Positions 44,026 to 54,091 of a DNA stretch of 64,000 nucleotides are shown here, in pieces. The stretch spans positions 372,001 through 436,000 of the forward strand of contig NZ_JBNNGK010000002.1 of NCBI RefSeq assembly GCF_050268245.1. Direction: 5' to 3'. The notes beneath the pieces are model-generated. The model was not told where the DNA came from, did not search any database, and was given only the letters and a program-made list of their open reading frames with translations. This DNA comes from JBNNGK01 sp050268245. Its GTDB lineage: Bacteria > Pseudomonadota > Gammaproteobacteria > Enterobacterales > Enterobacteriaceae. A program made the translations under genes and the position numbers. Position 1 is the stretch's first letter. Each line of letters opens with the position of its first letter.

Positions 44026-44050
44026 ATGACTCGCATACAGTGAAAAACAG

Positions 44051-45229
44051 ATGAATCATGACGCTTTGACCTCACCTCTGCCGCGTATTGCCACGTTGGA
44101 CTGCGTGCGCGGCATCGCTATTTTTGGCATTTTGCTGCTGAATATTAGCGCTTTTGGTCTGCCGAAAGCGGCCTATCTGAATCCGGCCTATTTAGGGATG
44201 CCCTCATTGCGTGATAGCTGGACTTGGGCGTTACTGGATCTGGTTGCGCAGGCTAAATTTCTGGCGATGTTCGCATTGTTGTTCGGTGCCGGTTTACAGT
44301 TGCTGCTGCATCGTGGCAAAGGCTGGATGCGCACGCGATTAACCTGGCTGGTTCTGTTCGGGCTTGGGCACGCCATTTTCCTGTGGGACGGCGATATTCT
44401 GCTGGCCTATGGGCTGATTGGCTTAGTGTGTGCGCGTATGATCCGAGAAGCAAAAGACACTTTTACGCTGTTAAAAACCGGCGTGGTGCTGTATTTGATT
44501 GGTGTTGCGGTGCTACTGCTATTGAGTTTTATCACGCCGGGGGAGCCGGGTAGTTTTTGGCAGCCGGGGGCGGCGGCGCTGCAGTCTGAACAAAGCTGGA
44601 AGCTACAGGGAGGGATAGAGGCTTGGCGTCATCGCGTCGGCTTATTGTCTTCGAGCCTGTTGGCGATTGGCGCGCAGTATGGATGGGAACTGGCAGGGAT
44701 GATGTTGTTCGGCGCGGGTCTGATGCGGAGTGGATGGCTGCGCGGTCACTTTTCTCCAACCTACTACCGCCGTCAGGCTGCCTGGTTAATTCCGCTGGCC
44801 TTAGTGATCCAGCTGCCTGCGGTGTGGTTGCAATGGCACCTGCATTGGGATTACCGCTGGAGTGGTTTTTTGCTACAAGTCCCGCGTGAGTTGGGGGCAC
44901 CGCTGCAAGCGATGGGGTATCTGGCACTGTGCTATGGCTTTTGGCCGCAGTTGGCGCGCTTATCGATTTGCCGAGGGTTGACTCAGGTTGGCCGTATGGC
45001 GCTGAGTAACTACCTACTGCAAACGCTGATTTGTACCACGATTTTCTATCGCTTTGGTCTGTATCAACACTATGACCGTTTGCAGTTACTGGCGTCTGTG
45101 CCGCTGGTGTGGTTGGCTAACCTGTTATTTTCTCATCTGTGGTTACGCTATTTCACACAAGGGCCGATGGAATGGTTGTGGCGTAAGCTTGTGGTTATGG
45201 GGGCGGAAAACAGCAAGCTGCAACGGTAA
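44051..45229 (+). CDS. yeiB: DUF418 inner membrane protein YeiB
   Basis: A 392-residue protein with about ten hydrophobic segments. RIATLDCVRGIAIFGILLLNISAFGLP and the following LFGAGLQLLL region are typical of the DUF418/YeiB family; the C-terminal half (GRMALSNYLLQTLICTTIFYRFGL) is the DUF418 domain proper. Function is unknown. Position after folE matches E. coli. Confidence 0.92.
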   Translation: MNHDALTSPLPRIATLDCVRGIAIFGILLLNISAFGLPKAAYLNPAYLGMPSLRDSWTWALLDLVAQAKFLAMFALLFGAGLQLLLHRGKGWMRTRLTWLVLFGLGHAIFLWDGDILLAYGLIGLVCARMIREAKDTFTLLKTGVVLYLIGVAVLLLLSFITPGEPGSFWQPGAAALQSEQSWKLQGGIEAWRHRVGLLSSSLLAIGAQYGWELAGMMLFGAGLMRSGWLRGHFSPTYYRRQAAWLIPLALVIQLPAVWLQWHLHWDYRWSGFLLQVPRELGAPLQAMGYLALCYGFWPQLARLSICRGLTQVGRMALSNYLLQTLICTTIFYRFGLYQHYDRLQLLASVPLVWLANLLFSHLWLRYFTQGPMEWLWRKLVVMGAENSKLQR

Positions 45230-45240
45230 GTCGGCCACAG

Positions 45241-45269
45241 AAAACGATCGACAGCATCCCGATCGTTTT
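45241..45269. terminator. Bidirectional terminator between yeiB and sanA
   Basis: A perfect 10-bp stem AAAACGATCG/CGATCGTTTT (loop of nine) supplies T-tracts on both strands, between the convergent genes. Confidence 0.8.
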
Positions 45270-45287
45270 AGAACAGATTCGGGCCAT

Positions 45288-46034
45288 TTAGGGTTTACTG
45301 CTGGCCTTTTGTTTTTCCGCTGCCAGTTTATTCTCTAACGTCACCCATTGTTCCGGCGAGACAGCCGGATAACCCTGTGCGTCTTCAGGCACGTTATGCA
45401 TGGATGCGATCGGAATGAGCGGGCCCAGAAAACGAGGCTCGCGCTTCAGAATATACAGATCGCTCAGCGCACCCAAACGAGCAAAGACTTCGCGTACGCG
45501 CACCGTCAGCATATCTTTTGGTGACGGGACCGCAAAGCACTGGGCCTGAATGCCCATATGCATGGCAATAAACAATGCACGTTCGCAGTGGAAACGCTGA
45601 GTGATGATAATGAAATCGTTGGTATCGAATACCTTACGGGTACGCACAATCGAATCGAGGGTGCGGAAGCCGGCATAATCAAGCACGATATTGCTGGGTG
45701 CGACGCCGGCAGCCAGCAAGTCACGCCGCATGGTCATCGGTTCATTATAACTTTGCTGCGCGTTATCGCCGCTGAGCAACAGGTATTTAACCTTACCGCT
45801 GTTATAAGCGTTGATGGCACCTTGGATTCGGTAGCGATAATACTGATTGATGACGCCGGTACGATAATATTTAGCGGTGCCGAGCACGACGCCAACCTGA
45901 CGCGTAGGCAATTGTTGCACATCGTCATAAATATAGGGGGCGGTTTTCCAACTGATCCAGCGGTCAAGCGCGATAGCCGAAAGCATCAGCAGCGTAGCGA
46001 TGACAAACAGGCTAATAATTAGGCGTTTCCACAT
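45288..46034 (-). CDS. sanA: SanA/YdcF-like DUF218 envelope protein
   Basis: A 248-residue protein with one N-terminal membrane anchor (IISLFVIATLLMLSAIAL) and a periplasmic DUF218 domain: VGVVLGTAKYYRTGVINQYYRYRIQGAINAYNSGKVKYLLLSGDNAQQSYNEPMTMRRDLLAAGV, then RTLDSIVRTRKVF and ITQRFHCERALFIA. SanA affects envelope permeability to vancomycin at high temperature. Length is close to E. coli (239). Confidence 0.95.
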   Translation of the reverse strand: MWKRLIISLFVIATLLMLSAIALDRWISWKTAPYIYDDVQQLPTRQVGVVLGTAKYYRTGVINQYYRYRIQGAINAYNSGKVKYLLLSGDNAQQSYNEPMTMRRDLLAAGVAPSNIVLDYAGFRTLDSIVRTRKVFDTNDFIIITQRFHCERALFIAMHMGIQAQCFAVPSPKDMLTVRVREVFARLGALSDLYILKREPRFLGPLIPIASMHNVPEDAQGYPAVSPEQWVTLENKLAAEKQKASSKP

Positions 46035-46157
46035 GTTGATGCCTTACGCGCAAATCTGAAATAGGGTGAATCAAGGCTACTTTACCTGACAGGTCGACGC
46101 AAGCCGTCCACGGGCTCGCTAATGTCCTACAGCGCACTTTTTGCTGCCATCATCGAC

Positions 46158-46181
46158 AAAAAAGGCCCAGCATGCTGAGCC
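46158..46181 (-). terminator. Intrinsic terminator of maeA
   Basis: An 8-bp stem with one wobble (46164-46171 with 46174-46181), followed in minus-strand sense by six T, 38 bases after the maeA stop. Confidence 0.8.
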
Positions 46182-46218
46182 CGATATTTTTGTCTACAGA
46201 GTAAAAGTTATAACCAGA

Positions 46219-47916
46219 TTAGAACGAGGTGCGTTTATAGGTACGGTATTGTGGACGCCAGAAGTTATGTTCAATCGCTTTCGATAGCGCTTCTTCTGAA
46301 GTAACCACCGCGACGCCTTGTAGCTGCGCTGCTTTACCGACGGCCATTGCAATGCATTTGGACACACCTTGAATATCATCGATATCCGGCAGTAGCGCAC
46401 CGTGGCCGTCGGTCGCGAGCGGTGAGCAATCTGCCAAGGCACGGCTGGCAGCCATCAGCATGGCATCGGTAACGCGTGAGGCACCGGATGCAAGGACACC
46501 TAAACCAATTCCCGGGAAGATGTAAGAGTTATTACATTGGGCTATCGGGAATTGTTGTTCTTTATAGTTTACTGGCGCAAACGGACTGCCGGTTGCCACC
46601 AGTGCAGCGCCGTCGGTCCAATTGATGATGTCTTCTGGCCGCGCTTCGACGCGAGACGTTGGGTTAGAAAGCGGCATCACGATCGGACGTGGGCAATGTT
46701 GGTGCATTTCGCGGATCAGTTCTTCGGTGAATAGCCCCGGTTGGCCTGAAACGCCGATCAGAATGCTGGGTTTGGCGTTACGGACAACATCTAACAGCGA
46801 AATAGCATCATTGTTGATGTTCCACGCGGTCAGATTCTCGCTTTTTTGCACCAACTTGCTTTGAAAATCGAGCAGATTTGGCAATTTATCCGTCAATAGG
46901 CCAAAACGGTCAACCATAAATACCTGCGCGCGTGCTTCGTCTTCGCTCAGGCCTTCTGACTTCATTTGAGCGATAATTTGTTCCGCGATACCACACCCGG
47001 CGGAACCGGCTCCTAGGAAGGTGACCGTTTGGTCACGAAGTTGGCTGCCTGCCGCGCGACTGGCGGCAATCAGGCTGCCTAACGTGACGGCCGCAGTGCC
47101 CTGAATGTCATCGTTGAAGCAGCAGATTTCATCACGATAGCGGTTCAATAGCGGCGTGGCGTTATTTTGCGCAAAGTCTTCAAATTGCAGCAACACATTT
47201 GGCCAGCGGCGTTTTACCGCCTGAATGAACTCTTCAACAAACTCATGATATTCGTCACCCGAAATGCGTGGATGACGCCAACCCATGTACAGCGGATCGT
47301 TCAATCGTTGAGGATTATTGGTACCGACATCCAGAACGACCGGCAAGGTATAGGCTGGGCTGATCCCGCCACAGGCGGTGTACAGCGATAATTTACCGAT
47401 GGGAATGCCCATGCCGCCGATGCCTTGATCGCCAAGGCCGAGGATGCGTTCACCGTCAGTGACGACGATGACTTTAACGTTCTGCTTGGTGGCATTCTGC
47501 AACATATCGTCGATGCGGTCGCGATTCGGATAAGAAATGAATAAGCCGCGCGCACGACGGTAAATGTCAGAGAAATGCTCGCAGGCTTGCCCTACCGTAG
47601 GGGTATAGATAATGGGCATCATTTCGCTCAGGTGAGCATCGAGCAGGCGATAGAACAACGTTTCGTTGGTGTCTTGGATGTTGCGTAAATAGATATGTTT
47701 GTCGTTATCGTTCTTGAAATCCTGATACTGCCGATAGGCACGCTCAACCTGTTCTTCAATGGTTTCTACCGCTTCTGGCAATAGGCCGTGTAAGTTGAAG
47801 TGGCTACGTTCGTCTTCTGTGAACGCGCTGCCTTTATTGAGCAGTGGGAATTCCAGCAGAATCGGGCCAGCATAAGGGATATACAGTGGGCGTTTACTTT
47901 CGTATTCAAGTTCCAT
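46219..47916 (-). CDS. maeA: NAD-dependent malic enzyme
   Basis: A 565-residue malic enzyme (E. coli MaeA/SfcA 565) that decarboxylates malate to pyruvate. Motifs: TPTVGQACEHFSDIYRRARGLFIS, VVTDGERILGLGDQGIGGMGIPIGKLSLYTACGGI, FNDDIQGTAAVTLG, the NAD loop FLGAGSAGCGIAEQI and SNPTSRVEARPED. Monocistronic with its own terminator. In E. coli this gene is not beside cdd and sanA, so its position here is a lineage-specific arrangement. Confidence 0.95.
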   Translation of the reverse strand: MELEYESKRPLYIPYAGPILLEFPLLNKGSAFTEDERSHFNLHGLLPEAVETIEEQVERAYRQYQDFKNDNDKHIYLRNIQDTNETLFYRLLDAHLSEMMPIIYTPTVGQACEHFSDIYRRARGLFISYPNRDRIDDMLQNATKQNVKVIVVTDGERILGLGDQGIGGMGIPIGKLSLYTACGGISPAYTLPVVLDVGTNNPQRLNDPLYMGWRHPRISGDEYHEFVEEFIQAVKRRWPNVLLQFEDFAQNNATPLLNRYRDEICCFNDDIQGTAAVTLGSLIAASRAAGSQLRDQTVTFLGAGSAGCGIAEQIIAQMKSEGLSEDEARAQVFMVDRFGLLTDKLPNLLDFQSKLVQKSENLTAWNINNDAISLLDVVRNAKPSILIGVSGQPGLFTEELIREMHQHCPRPIVMPLSNPTSRVEARPEDIINWTDGAALVATGSPFAPVNYKEQQFPIAQCNNSYIFPGIGLGVLASGASRVTDAMLMAASRALADCSPLATDGHGALLPDIDDIQGVSKCIAMAVGKAAQLQGVAVVTSEEALSKAIEHNFWRPQYRTYKRTSF

Positions 47917-48106
47917 CAGTTTACTCTTAACGTATCAGACAGTTTTTATAACGAGTGATCCTAAAAGATAAGGAGAATATGTACAGCAATTGTTATCGGA
48001 TCATGGGGCAAATTGACGTAATTATCGACGATCAAATCATTTTTTAACTAAAAAAAGTGGTTTAGACGCGGGGAGGCATTGTATTTAGCGTGTCAGGCTG
48101 TTAATT

Positions 48107-48127
48107 GCGGAGCCTGACTGGCTCCGC
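48107..48127 (-). terminator. Stem-loop after cdd
   Basis: A perfect 8-bp stem (GCGGAGCC/GGCTCCGC, five-base loop) begins eight bases after the cdd stop in minus-strand sense. Only AATTAAC follows, so termination may be inefficient. Confidence 0.6.
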
Positions 48128-48135
48128 GTTGGGCA

Positions 48136-49020
48136 TTAAAAGGTAAGGCGGGACACGTCTTCGCAGCCGAGTGCCGTCAACGTTGCACGGGTAGCATCCC
48201 ATTGGCTGATGATGGCGTTGTGTGGTTCCGCCAACACGGCGCGGCGGAGGGTCTGGCTGTTGCCACCGGAGACATTCAGTAGAATCAATGCGGCCTGCAA
48301 CGGCGGTAGGCTGGGATTGAAGGCGGCGTTTTCGGCATAGCGGCCGGCGTAAATGGTACCGTCTTCAGTTTCTAGTGCTACGCCGCTGTGGGCATCGCTA
48401 TAGGGCGCGTGGCTTTGGTTAGCGGCAGCCAGCGCGGCTAACTCCAGTGGATCGGTTAACGACAATTGGAAGCCGTGGTCTACGTGATCCATCAGGAGCG
48501 TGCTGATATCGAGATCGCGTGGCCCAAATGAATCGGGTAAATAATCAGCCAGCGTCGCCGCATCACGGCCTGGCAAACGGATTTGCAGTTCACTGCTGCT
48601 GTTCAATTCATTCATAAATTGTCGGCAGTGGCCACATGGCGTGTAATTCACGGTGATCGACGCCAGCGACGGTTCACCGCGTAGCCAAGCGTGCGTCACT
48701 GCGCATTGCTCGGCGTGGACGGTTTGTTGCATTGGCACACCGTGAAACTCCATATTGGCACCGAAATACAGATTGCCACTGACACCACGAGCAATGGCAC
48801 CCACGTTGAAATGGGAAATTGGCGTCAGCGAGCAAGCTGCGGCGAGTGGCAACAGGGCAAATGCCAGTGCATCATCATCCAATTCACAGCGCTGCTTGAT
48901 TGCCTCAACCTGGTTGGCGGTAAACATTGCTGGAAAATGAGGCGCATCCATATACGGTAACAATGCGGATTGCAATGCGGCAGACAGTTCGCTGAAAGCG
49001 GTGTGAAAACGCGGATGCAT
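48136..49020 (-). CDS. cdd: Cytidine deaminase
   Basis: A 294-residue dimeric-type cytidine deaminase (E. coli 294) converting cytidine/deoxycytidine to uridine forms in pyrimidine salvage. The zinc site is VHAEQCAVTHAW (His, catalytic Glu) with PCGHCRQFMNEL; NVGAIARGVSGNLYFGANMEF is the substrate loop. The degenerate second deaminase-like half is present as expected. Conserved neighbours yohK and yohJ lie upstream. Confidence 0.96.
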   Translation of the reverse strand: MHPRFHTAFSELSAALQSALLPYMDAPHFPAMFTANQVEAIKQRCELDDDALAFALLPLAAACSLTPISHFNVGAIARGVSGNLYFGANMEFHGVPMQQTVHAEQCAVTHAWLRGEPSLASITVNYTPCGHCRQFMNELNSSSELQIRLPGRDAATLADYLPDSFGPRDLDISTLLMDHVDHGFQLSLTDPLELAALAAANQSHAPYSDAHSGVALETEDGTIYAGRYAENAAFNPSLPPLQAALILLNVSGGNSQTLRRAVLAEPHNAIISQWDATRATLTALGCEDVSRLTF

Positions 49021-49156
49021 AGAAAGTCTCTTTACGGGTTAACGGGATAACATTCTAGGCAGCCTGTTCATAATAAAATGTGACAAACTTCTCTTTATTA
49101 ATGAAACGAATGCAATGGAAATCATAATTGCGAGACATGTCGCAGGTGTTGCGCAC

Positions 49157-49852
49157 TTAAGCGAACAGATGCAATAACACTGGGAACAGGAACGGCGCCA
49201 GCAACGATGTGATAATTCCACAAATTACCAATGCCAGTGAACTGAATGCCCCTTCTTGAAAATCCATCTCTACGCAACGTGCTGTACCTAACGCATGTGA
49301 TGCGCTGCCCATCGCTAAACCCCGTGCTGATTTGGTATTTATTTTCAGTAAATTCAGGATGGTATGGCCGAACACTGCGCCGAGGATACCAACAAAAATG
49401 ACGCACACAGCGCTGATGGCGGGGATCCCGCCAAGTGATTGCGCGGCGGCCATGGCGATTGGCGTGGTGACCGATTTAGGTAGGATTGAGGCAGCAATTT
49501 CAGGCGTAGCGCCCATCCACAACGCTAAGGCACCGCCGCTGATCATGGCCGTCAGGCTACCAACAAAACATACGCTGATGATTGACTTCCAGCGCGCGCG
49601 GATCTGATGCAGTTGTTCATACAGCGGAAACGCCAGCGCGACTATCGCCGGTTGTAAAAAGTCATTCAAAATTTTGCTGCCTTGGAAGTAATCCTCGTAA
49701 GGAATATGGGCCAACAGCAGGAAAGGAATGATGATTGCCATGGAGACCAGCAGAGGGTTGAGCAATGGCATTTTCAACTTTTGTGCCAGTTTACGCGCTA
49801 CGAAGAAGACGATCAGCGTCAGCGGTAATGACCACCAGATGTTGTGCAGCAT
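49157..49852 (-). CDS. yohK: LrgB-family membrane protein YohK
   Basis: A 231-residue, multi-helix protein of the LrgB/CidB family (NDFLQPAIVALAFPLYEQLHQIRARWK, ILPKSVTTPIAMAAAQSLGGIPAISAVCVIFVGILGA, GSASHALGTARCVEMDFQEGAFSSLALVICGIITSL). It pairs with YohJ (LrgA family). The ATG overlaps the yohJ stop by one base. Proposed roles are murein-hydrolase control or metabolite (pyruvate/glycolate-like) transport; not resolved here. Confidence 0.93.
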   Translation of the reverse strand: MLHNIWWSLPLTLIVFFVARKLAQKLKMPLLNPLLVSMAIIIPFLLLAHIPYEDYFQGSKILNDFLQPAIVALAFPLYEQLHQIRARWKSIISVCFVGSLTAMISGGALALWMGATPEIAASILPKSVTTPIAMAAAQSLGGIPAISAVCVIFVGILGAVFGHTILNLLKINTKSARGLAMGSASHALGTARCVEMDFQEGAFSSLALVICGIITSLLAPFLFPVLLHLFA

Positions 49853-50259
49853 TATTTATCCTCCCGTGTGTCATTATCTTCGTTGGTCAGCGTACGTTCG
49901 CGATGAAAGTAATGTGAGGAGTAAGCAACGACCAAGAGCACGATCAACGTACTGACGGCGCAGGACACCAGCAAGGGAGCCAGATGATCAATAATCTGCT
50001 GATAATATTGCATGACGCCAACCCCAATGGGCACGAACAATAAGACCATATAGCGAATAAAGACATGACAACCGGGTTTTACCCACTTGGCTGGCAAGAT
50101 CTGTGAGGCGAGCAGGGCAAACAGCAGTAACATGCCGATAATACTGCCCGGAATGGTGATAGGGAGCAGGGCGGAAATGGTATTACCGGCAAATAAGCAA
50201 AGATATATTAAAGCGAATGCCCGAAGGTATTTCCAGCACAGTGCGAATGCGTTGTTCAT
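49852..50259 (-). CDS. yohJ: LrgA-family membrane protein YohJ
   Basis: A 135-residue, four-helix LrgA/CidA-family protein (LCLFAGNTISALLPITIPGSIIGMLLLFALLASQILPAKWVKPGCHVFIRYMVLLFVPIGVGVMQYYQ). GGAAAG upstream supports ATG 50259 over the longer open frame. First gene of yohJ-yohK, followed by cdd as in E. coli. Confidence 0.93.
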   Translation of the reverse strand: MNNAFALCWKYLRAFALIYLCLFAGNTISALLPITIPGSIIGMLLLFALLASQILPAKWVKPGCHVFIRYMVLLFVPIGVGVMQYYQQIIDHLAPLLVSCAVSTLIVLLVVAYSSHYFHRERTLTNEDNDTREDK

Positions 50260-50389
50260 GATTCTTTCCTGTTTAACTGATGTATTTATCATACAATTAA
50301 ACTGTGAGCTGTGCCACAAAACACACCATGAATTGTCGTTATGCCGTCTATGCCATTTTGGACTATTGACGGCAGCTATTTCGTATTGA

Positions 50390-51604
50390 TCACGCTACCT
50401 CAGCTTGCGGTAGCCGCTGCGCCAAGCGATGGCCAAGGAAGAAAAACAGCAGACTCAGCAACGCTGAGATGATCAACACTACAAACATCAAACCCGGCGC
50501 GGTATAGCTCAGCAGAAAACCGCACAATACCGGGTTGATGGCTCCCCCCAGATTGCTAAGGTTCTGTACGCCATAATAGCTGCCTTTTAAATGTGCAGGC
50601 GCAATAAAATCGATAAACAGGTATTCCACCGGGATGACAATAATTTCCCCTAAGGTGAAAATAGCCATTGCTGCCGCCCATAGCCACAGTGAAGCCCCTG
50701 CGAACAGAAAACCCAGTAAACCGACGATAAAAAACAGTGTGCCAAGTGTCAACCAACGTAACAGGTTGTCCTGCCGCATATTACGGCTCAACAGATATTG
50801 CAGTGCAATAACAACGCACGCATTAACGATCATGACTAAACCAATAACGCGGTAAGCGAATTCGGCGCTGGAAACGGTGATCAGGTATTGCGATAAATAG
50901 CCGGTGAACTGCCCAAATACCACGGAACCTAACGTACTGCCGAGCGTGAAGTAAATCAGACGCCGATCCTGACGCAGGATGCGCAGCGTTTGGCGAAAGT
51001 CAGGCAGCAGGGCTGGCGCGACGTGCGCATGGTTAATGGCCGACTGTGGCTGCGTGTGGCGTAAACGTATATTCAGTGTCACTACCGTCAGCAGAGCCAG
51101 CCCCCCGGACAGATAAAACGGCAGCAGCGGACTAAAACCGGCGACCAGCACGCCGAGTGATGATCCCACCGCCCAGCCGACGTTGACCAACGTGTAGTTG
51201 ATCGAAAAGGCTTTAATGCGTTGTGAAATGGGCAGCCATTCGGCGAAACAGGCTTTAATGGTAATGCCCAACACGGCATAGGCAGTATGTAATACGGCGA
51301 GAACCGCAATGATACCGCCTGGCCGGGTTATCGACGGAATAGTAAAAAAACTCAGGGCGAATAGCCCAATAGACGCCATCATCAGGGTCTTTTTGTTGAA
51401 TTTATCCACCAGGTAACCGCCATACAGGCTACTAAGAATTCCGAGGGTTAAGCTGATGCCAAGAATAACCCCAACGCTTTTCGGCAACAGATGAAAATGC
51501 TTGGTCAGATAAATAGTGATGAAGGGTAGCGTGACACCACGCCCTATCGTCAGTATCAATGAACTTGCCAGTAATGTATTGATTTGCGTCGGGAATCCCT
51601 TCAT
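50390..51604 (-). CDS. YdeE-like MFS transporter
   Basis: A 404-residue protein with about 12 hydrophobic segments. LLASSLILTIGRGVTLPFITIYL, LGGYLVDKFNKK-type loop, FSINYTLVNVGWAVGSSLG, FTLGEIIVIPVEYLFIDFIAP and YGVQNLSNLGGAINPVL closely follow E. coli YdeE, which exports dipeptides/arabinose-type solutes. The ATG at 51604 is preferred to the upstream GTG because AGGTG lies at suitable distance. Substrate not assigned. Confidence 0.9.
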   Translation of the reverse strand: MKGFPTQINTLLASSLILTIGRGVTLPFITIYLTKHFHLLPKSVGVILGISLTLGILSSLYGGYLVDKFNKKTLMMASIGLFALSFFTIPSITRPGGIIAVLAVLHTAYAVLGITIKACFAEWLPISQRIKAFSINYTLVNVGWAVGSSLGVLVAGFSPLLPFYLSGGLALLTVVTLNIRLRHTQPQSAINHAHVAPALLPDFRQTLRILRQDRRLIYFTLGSTLGSVVFGQFTGYLSQYLITVSSAEFAYRVIGLVMIVNACVVIALQYLLSRNMRQDNLLRWLTLGTLFFIVGLLGFLFAGASLWLWAAAMAIFTLGEIIVIPVEYLFIDFIAPAHLKGSYYGVQNLSNLGGAINPVLCGFLLSYTAPGLMFVVLIISALLSLLFFFLGHRLAQRLPQAEVA

Positions 51605-51836
51605 GACCACACCTGTTTAAACATACAGACATTCAGTGTTGATAACATAGCGTATTTTGCTGAACAGGGAAGAGGGGGAGATAAAATAACCTGAAAAATA
51701 ACGATTATTGCCACGATTAAACACAACCTATGATGGGCGGGAGTAGGTTGTAACCGTTTATTTTATCACTCGATCAATACGGGCAAAGAGGTTCGGCTTT
51801 TACGAACTCACAAGCTTGCGACGTTGCGGGCAAAAT

Positions 51837-51858
51837 AAAACCGGGCAAGCCCGGTTTT
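51837..51858 (-). terminator. Intrinsic terminator of metG
   Basis: A perfect 10-bp stem (AAAACCGGGC/GCCCGGTTTT, nominal two-base loop) with T-rich sequence on the minus-strand side, 25 bases after the metG stop. Confidence 0.88.
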
Positions 51859-51883
51859 AGTGTTGAGTGGCAAAGCGAAGGAA

Positions 51884-53914
51884 TTATTTGACCTGCATAC
51901 CGGGCTGGGCACCGCTGTCCGGGCTAAGCAGGAAGATCTCTTTTCCGCCGGGGCCCGCAGCCATCACCATACCTTCGGAAATACCGAAACGCATTTTACG
52001 CGGAGCTAGGTTAGCAACCATAATCGTCAGGCGGCCTTCAAGTTGTTTCGGATCCGGGTATGCTGAACGGATACCGGAGAAAATCTGACGGTTTTCTCCA
52101 CCCAGATCCAACTGCAGTTTCAACAACTTGTCAGAACCTTCAACGAAATCGGCACTTTTGATCAGCGCGATACGCATGTCCACTTTGGCGAAATCATCAA
52201 AAGTAATGGTTTCCTGAATAGGATCGTCCGCCAATGGGCCGCTAACCGGTGCTTGACTCGCTGCCATATCTTCTTTTGACGCGTTGACCATTTCATTAAC
52301 CTTGTCGAGATCGATACGATTGAACAATGCTTTAAAGGCACTGATCGGGTGGTCTAATAAGGGTTGTTGAATACTGTCCCAGCTCAATTCGCTGTTGAGG
52401 AATGCTTCCGCACGTTCTGTCAGTGAAGGCAGCACGGGTTTCAGGTAGGTCATCAGTACGCGGAACAGGTTAATGCCCATTGAGCAAATGGCCTGCAGAT
52501 CGGCGTCGCGGCCTTCTTCTTTGGCCACCACCCACGGTGCTTGCTCATCCACGTAACGGTTGGCAAGATCGGCTAACGCCATGATTTCACGGATGGCGCG
52601 GCCGGACTCACGGCTCGCGTAAGCCTCTGCGATACGCGGTGCGGCATCGATAAAGGTTTGGTACAACGCTGGATCGGCCAAGCTTGCTGCCAGTTGGCCA
52701 CCAAAACGCTTGTTGATAAAGCCAGCGTTGCGTGAAGCCAGGTTCACCACTTTGTTGACGATGTCGGCGTTAACGCGCTGCACGAAATCTTCCAGATTCA
52801 GGTCGATGTCGTCGATGCGTGAAGACAACTTGGCCGCGTAATAATAGCGCAGGCAGTCGGCATCCAAGTGTTGCAGATAGGTGCTGGCCTTAATAAAGGT
52901 GCCACGCGACTTGGACATTTTGGCACCGTTAACCGTGACATAACCATGTACGAAAAGGTTGGTGGGTTTGCGGAAGTTGCTGCCTTCCAGCATGGCCGGC
53001 CAAAATAGGCTGTGGAAATACACGATATCTTTACCGATAAAGTGATACAGCTCGGTCGTGGAATCTTTACGCCAGAATTCGTCAAAGTCCAGATCGCCGC
53101 GTTTGTCGCACAGGTTTTTAAACGAGCCCATGTAACCGATAGGGGCATCCAGCCAGACGTAGAAATATTTGCCCGGCGCGTCTGGGATTTCGAAACCGAA
53201 ATAGGGCGCATCGCGGGAGATATCCCACTGTTGCAGGCCGGACTCGAACCATTCCTGCATCTTATTAGCCACCTGCTCTTGCAACGCGCCGGAACGCGTC
53301 CAGGCCTGCAGCATTTCGCTGAAAGACGGCAGATCGAAGAAGAAGTGTTCAGAATCACGCATGATTGGCGTCGCGCCAGATACCGCTGATTTTGGATCGA
53401 TCAGTTCGGTTGGGCTGTAGGTCGCCCCACATACTTCACAGTTGTCGCCGTATTGATCCGGCGATTTGCATTTCGGGCAAGTGCCTTTGACAAAACGGTC
53501 GGGAAGGAACATGCCTTTTTCGGGATCGTAGAGCTGCGAAATAGTACGGTTTTTAATAAAACCGTTTTCCTTCAGGCGGCCATAAATCAGGCTGGACAGC
53601 TCACGGTTCTCATCGCTATGGGTTGAGTGATAGTTGTCATAGCTGATGCCGAAACCGGCGAAATCCTGTTGGTGCTCTTGGCTCATTTCAGCAATCATTT
53701 CTTCAGGCTTAATGCCTAATTGCTGGGCTTTAAGCATGATCGGCGTGCCGTGCGCGTCGTCTGCACAAATGAAATGAACTTCGTTGCCGCGCATTCGTTG
53801 GTAACGAACCCAGATATCTGCCTGGATGTGCTCGAGCATGTGGCCGAGATGGATGGAACCATTTGCGTACGGTAGCGCGCACGTCACCAATAATTTTTTC
53901 GCGACTTGAGCCAT
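51884..53914 (-). CDS. metG: Methionyl-tRNA synthetase
   Basis: A 676-residue class I synthetase (E. coli 677). HIGH-type motif in PYANGSIHLGHMLEH, zinc knuckle cysteines CPKC and CEVC, KMSKS in GAKMSKSRGT, anticodon-binding helical domain, and a C-terminal EMAP/Trbp111-like tRNA-binding domain (FDDFAKVDMRIALIKSADFVEGSDKLLKLQLDLGG). ATG 53914 gives the family N terminus MAQVAKKLLVTCALPY; the open frame to 54046 is not conserved. Divergent from apbC, as in E. coli. Confidence 0.97.
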   Translation of the reverse strand: MAQVAKKLLVTCALPYANGSIHLGHMLEHIQADIWVRYQRMRGNEVHFICADDAHGTPIMLKAQQLGIKPEEMIAEMSQEHQQDFAGFGISYDNYHSTHSDENRELSSLIYGRLKENGFIKNRTISQLYDPEKGMFLPDRFVKGTCPKCKSPDQYGDNCEVCGATYSPTELIDPKSAVSGATPIMRDSEHFFFDLPSFSEMLQAWTRSGALQEQVANKMQEWFESGLQQWDISRDAPYFGFEIPDAPGKYFYVWLDAPIGYMGSFKNLCDKRGDLDFDEFWRKDSTTELYHFIGKDIVYFHSLFWPAMLEGSNFRKPTNLFVHGYVTVNGAKMSKSRGTFIKASTYLQHLDADCLRYYYAAKLSSRIDDIDLNLEDFVQRVNADIVNKVVNLASRNAGFINKRFGGQLAASLADPALYQTFIDAAPRIAEAYASRESGRAIREIMALADLANRYVDEQAPWVVAKEEGRDADLQAICSMGINLFRVLMTYLKPVLPSLTERAEAFLNSELSWDSIQQPLLDHPISAFKALFNRIDLDKVNEMVNASKEDMAASQAPVSGPLADDPIQETITFDDFAKVDMRIALIKSADFVEGSDKLLKLQLDLGGENRQIFSGIRSAYPDPKQLEGRLTIMVANLAPRKMRFGISEGMVMAAGPGGKEIFLLSPDSGAQPGMQVK

Positions 53915-54091
53915 AGTGAGAACTTGCTTTCTGTAATGAATAAAAAGGGGCTTTGATGTTAACCGATCGCACGCTTCGCTGCTAGGGCGGTTTCTTTCGA
54001 CGTGTACGCGCCAGACACCGTGCAGTTCTGATATGCTTGGGCACAACGCTATTCATTTCATTCGCTATTCATTAAAAATCGAGGAGCCGGG

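Noticed and set aside
53915..54046. 44-codon N-terminal extension of metG
   Set aside because: It would start at TTG, lie in the divergent promoter region and add residues absent from the family.
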